From Marinobacter sp. (lineage in GTDB: Bacteria > Pseudomonadota > Gammaproteobacteria > Pseudomonadales > Oleiphilaceae), in contig JABURI010000172.1 in assembly GCA_014762755.1 (NCBI GenBank), positions 1 to 64,000 of the forward strand: a stretch of DNA of 64,000 bases. The letters are read 5' to 3'. The position numbers and the translations under genes are program-made. Below are positions 62,031 to 64,000 of this stretch, in pieces. Each line of letters starts with the position of its first letter. Position 1 is the stretch's first letter. The notes under the pieces were generated by a model, which had not been told where the DNA came from, did not search any database, and saw nothing but the letters and a program-made list of their open reading frames with translations.

Positions 62031-64000
62031 TCAGTTCAGGGGTGTCAGCAGTTCCCCTTCGGGGCTGAACAGGATGATCATCCGGTCCTGCCCCGAGCGC
62101 ACCAGCGCGGTGATTTCATCGTCCCGGTAGTTGGCGAGCCGATGGACAGACGTCTCTCCGGTCGCCAGCTGGTAACGCCACTCGCTCCGGAACGCTGGTT
62201 CGCTGTCATCGGTTTCAACTGGCTCAACCAGTGAAATGCGGCTAACTATGCCCCGGGTCTGGCCAGATGAAGCGCTGGCCTCTCCGGTGAAATTGCCGTC
62301 GGTGTCGCCTCCGGCCACCATATCACCATCAAACCCGGTCAGCGCATTCATGTTCTCCCGAGCAGTGTCATCACCGTCATTGAGCGTAAAGGCCCTGACC
62401 GGAGCACCACTGGAGGAGTAGGACAACAGGAACCCGGCCTGACTGGATACCGACTCACGCACCAGACGGGGACTATCATCATCGCCGGTGGTGACGGAAT
62501 AATCTCCGTCACTCTCGCCCAGCAACCAGAGGTTATTGCCACTGAACAGGCCGACAGTGACCCTCTCATCGCCCGCCGTTCCCACCTGATAGACCGTCGG
62601 ACTTGTGGTTGCACCGCCGGCGGCGTAAAAATACGCATCTTCCCCGCCAATCACCTCGGCACCCCCGACCGATCCGGTGGCCGAGCCGAACACCATGGGT
62701 GATATGGTCAATACCGAACTGCCGGCCACGGTGTCATCGCCGGCGGACCCCACCTGTCGGGTCCAGGCAACTTCCGGTACCGGTGTATCGCCGTCCAGCA
62801 CGGTATCAATCCGCTGCAGGAAACTGTCCACACCGCCAGCCGAACTCTGTTCCGGCCAGGTTCCGGTGGTCTCACCGGCCAGGATTACATAGCCGGACTC
62901 CGGATGGATCCCGGCATCCCGAACCCGATCAATACCGTCGGTACCGCTGCTCAGTGTCCAGTAGGGAGCGTATTCGCCTCCATTCAAGGCACCGTCAAAC
63001 CAGAAGACCGACACCACGACGTTATCGTCACCCGTGCTGTAAGCAACGACGAATTCGTGCCTGTCCACCTTGGTGTTGTTCTCGGTAACCTTCCGGGTCA
63101 CCGTGCTGATGACCGGCGACGAGGCAGCAATATTGGCGCCTTCCGGCGTGACGCCCGCTTCCTGTAGCAGGTTGCCTTTCTGGTCGATGATCCTGACCTT
63201 GACGCGGTTGCCGTCTGCACTGTCATAACCGGTCAGGAAAAGCCTGCCATTGTGACCAAGGGCCATGTCCGTGGGCACGAAACCGCTCGATGGCAGAACA
63301 ATCGGTGCCGTCAGCTCGTTCAGGCTGATACGAAGCAGATCTTCCGAAGCAGGCCGGGCATAACCCTCGCGCCCCGCCTGGTAGGCCTCGTCCAGCGCCA
63401 GCTGGATAAACCGGTCGGCCAGGTCCGGGTTGGTATAGCTATCCGCAGGCACGCGGACACGGAAGGTGACCTCATCCTGATCAGCCGGGAAGCTCAGGGT
63501 CGGATTCTCAACCCAGAGCCCGTTCTCCTGTTGCTCGATCACAAACTCGCTATCGAGTCGTGCGGTGGAGCTCTCGGAATGGATCAGACGGGCCTGCACC
63601 GTGCCATCGCGCTCTCCCTCAATAACAGCCCGGTATTCCCGGAAATCGCCCACATTCAGGGTGTCCCGTGGCCCACCGTTCAGGGTTTCCAGAGCAACCA
63701 CCGGCTCGTCGTCGTCAATGGTAACGGTCGTCTGCACACCACCGTTATTGGCACCGAGGCCGGCGAGGCCGGAACGGACCTCGGTCAGGGTGAGTCGTGC
63801 AGCCTCGGAAAGCTCGGCAAAGCTGTCCTCGACCACCTCGAGGCGGATATAGCATTCGGTGATTCCAGGCTCGAGGGTGACGACACCCCGGGTTAGATAG
63901 CCATTGTCATCCGCTTCATAGGTCAGGTAGCCGAGCGCATCGCCGTTTTCATTCACCGGCGGCGAAGAATCGATCCCCAGCCCCACAATGTCCTTGCCGA
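62031..64000 (-). CDS. Calx-beta-domain envelope protein, N-terminus outside the window
   Basis: The frame is open from the right edge to the stop at 62031, about 655 residues. Near its visible start is a Calx-beta domain (GVVTLEPGITECYIRLEVVE ... TVTIDDDEP), a second partial domain follows, and the C-terminal ~420 residues are a beta-propeller-like region of repeated blades (GTDGIDRVRDAGIHPESGYV, AGETTGTWPEQ, WTRQVGSAGDDTV). Many Asp-rich loops suggest calcium binding. Likely secreted or surface exposed. The first codon and any signal peptide are not visible. Confidence 0.8.
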   Translation of the reverse strand, partial: GKDIVGLGIDSSPPVNENGDALGYLTYEADDNGYLTRGVVTLEPGITECYIRLEVVEDSFAELSEAARLTLTEVRSGLAGLGANNGGVQTTVTIDDDEPVVALETLNGGPRDTLNVGDFREYRAVIEGERDGTVQARLIHSESSTARLDSEFVIEQQENGLWVENPTLSFPADQDEVTFRVRVPADSYTNPDLADRFIQLALDEAYQAGREGYARPASEDLLRISLNELTAPIVLPSSGFVPTDMALGHNGRLFLTGYDSADGNRVKVRIIDQKGNLLQEAGVTPEGANIAASSPVISTVTRKVTENNTKVDRHEFVVAYSTGDDNVVVSVFWFDGALNGGEYAPYWTLSSGTDGIDRVRDAGIHPESGYVILAGETTGTWPEQSSAGGVDSFLQRIDTVLDGDTPVPEVAWTRQVGSAGDDTVAGSSVLTISPMVFGSATGSVGGAEVIGGEDAYFYAAGGATTSPTVYQVGTAGDERVTVGLFSGNNLWLLGESDGDYSVTTGDDDSPRLVRESVSSQAGFLLSYSSSGAPVRAFTLNDGDDTARENMNALTGFDGDMVAGGDTDGNFTGEASASSGQTRGIVSRISLVEPVETDDSEPAFRSEWRYQLATGETSVHRLANYRDDEITALVRSGQDRMIILFSPEGELLTPLN

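Noticed and set aside
1-64000. Possible CRISPR array, prophage or integrative element
   Set aside because: No regularly spaced repeats, integrase, transposase or phage structural genes were found by reading.

Overview
The window looks like chromosomal DNA of a high-GC marine gammaproteobacterium. Marinobacter or a close relative is my best guess, inferred from protein flavour and gene order, not from a search. The genes are densely packed, often with 4-8 bp stop/start overlaps. I see no CRISPR array, integrase, transposase or plasmid replication gene.

Layout. 1-8.9 kb: a type II secretion cluster, gspEFGHIJKLM leftward and gspC divergent rightward, with no gspD or gspN in view; gspC is followed by a LapG-like periplasmic protease gene. 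9.7-14.4 kb: an FAD-linked oxidase / GlpD-type dehydrogenase / FGGY kinase cassette. 14.5-21.8 kb: a MASE3-like PAS-GGDEF-EAL protein, a phosphoribosyltransferase, an internally duplicated lipoprotein of unknown function and a PAS-GGDEF cyclase. 22-26.6 kb: a two-subunit NAD-dependent formate dehydrogenase. 26.7-27 kb: tRNA-Cys and tRNA-Gly. 27.2-34.8 kb: periplasmic and cytoplasmic rhodaneses, a cold-shock protein, an SbcCD/YhaNO-like ATPase/nuclease pair, a small outer-membrane barrel and a lipoprotein.

34.85-38.3 kb: a TPP riboswitch and thiBPQ, with a perfect hairpin over the thiB start codon. 38.3-41.9 kb: an MCE (Mla/Pqi-type) lipid-transport operon. 41.9-45 kb: the conserved gacA-uvrC-pgsA block. 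45-46.4 kb: a UPF0270 protein and azlCD. 46.5-48.7 kb: two damaged genes end to end, an in-frame iorA/iorB deletion remnant and a phytochrome-like diguanylate cyclase cut off inside its GGDEF domain. 48.9-53.5 kb: AEC transporter, fructosamine kinase, acylphosphatase, and a sulfur-type cluster (two YeeE/YedE proteins, a phosphatase-fold lipoprotein with NPCAA repeats, and an unknown protein). 53.7-62 kb: tRNA-Ser, isochorismatase-like hydrolase, bicupin, LysR regulator, flavin reductase, MFS transporter, CheR-type methyltransferase, periplasmic cyclophilin and MnmC. The window ends inside a Calx-beta protein.

Themes: three c-di-GMP enzymes (one broken), a LapG-type protease that elsewhere belongs to c-di-GMP control of adhesins, several sulfane-sulfur or rhodanese functions, and thiamine uptake under TPP control. 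The most unusual items are the iorA/iorB chimera beside the truncated phytochrome-like cyclase, the duplicated lipoprotein, the thiB start-codon hairpin, the NPCAA-repeat phosphatase lipoprotein, and the 15 kb separating pgsA from the tRNA-Gly/tRNA-Cys genes that usually follow it.
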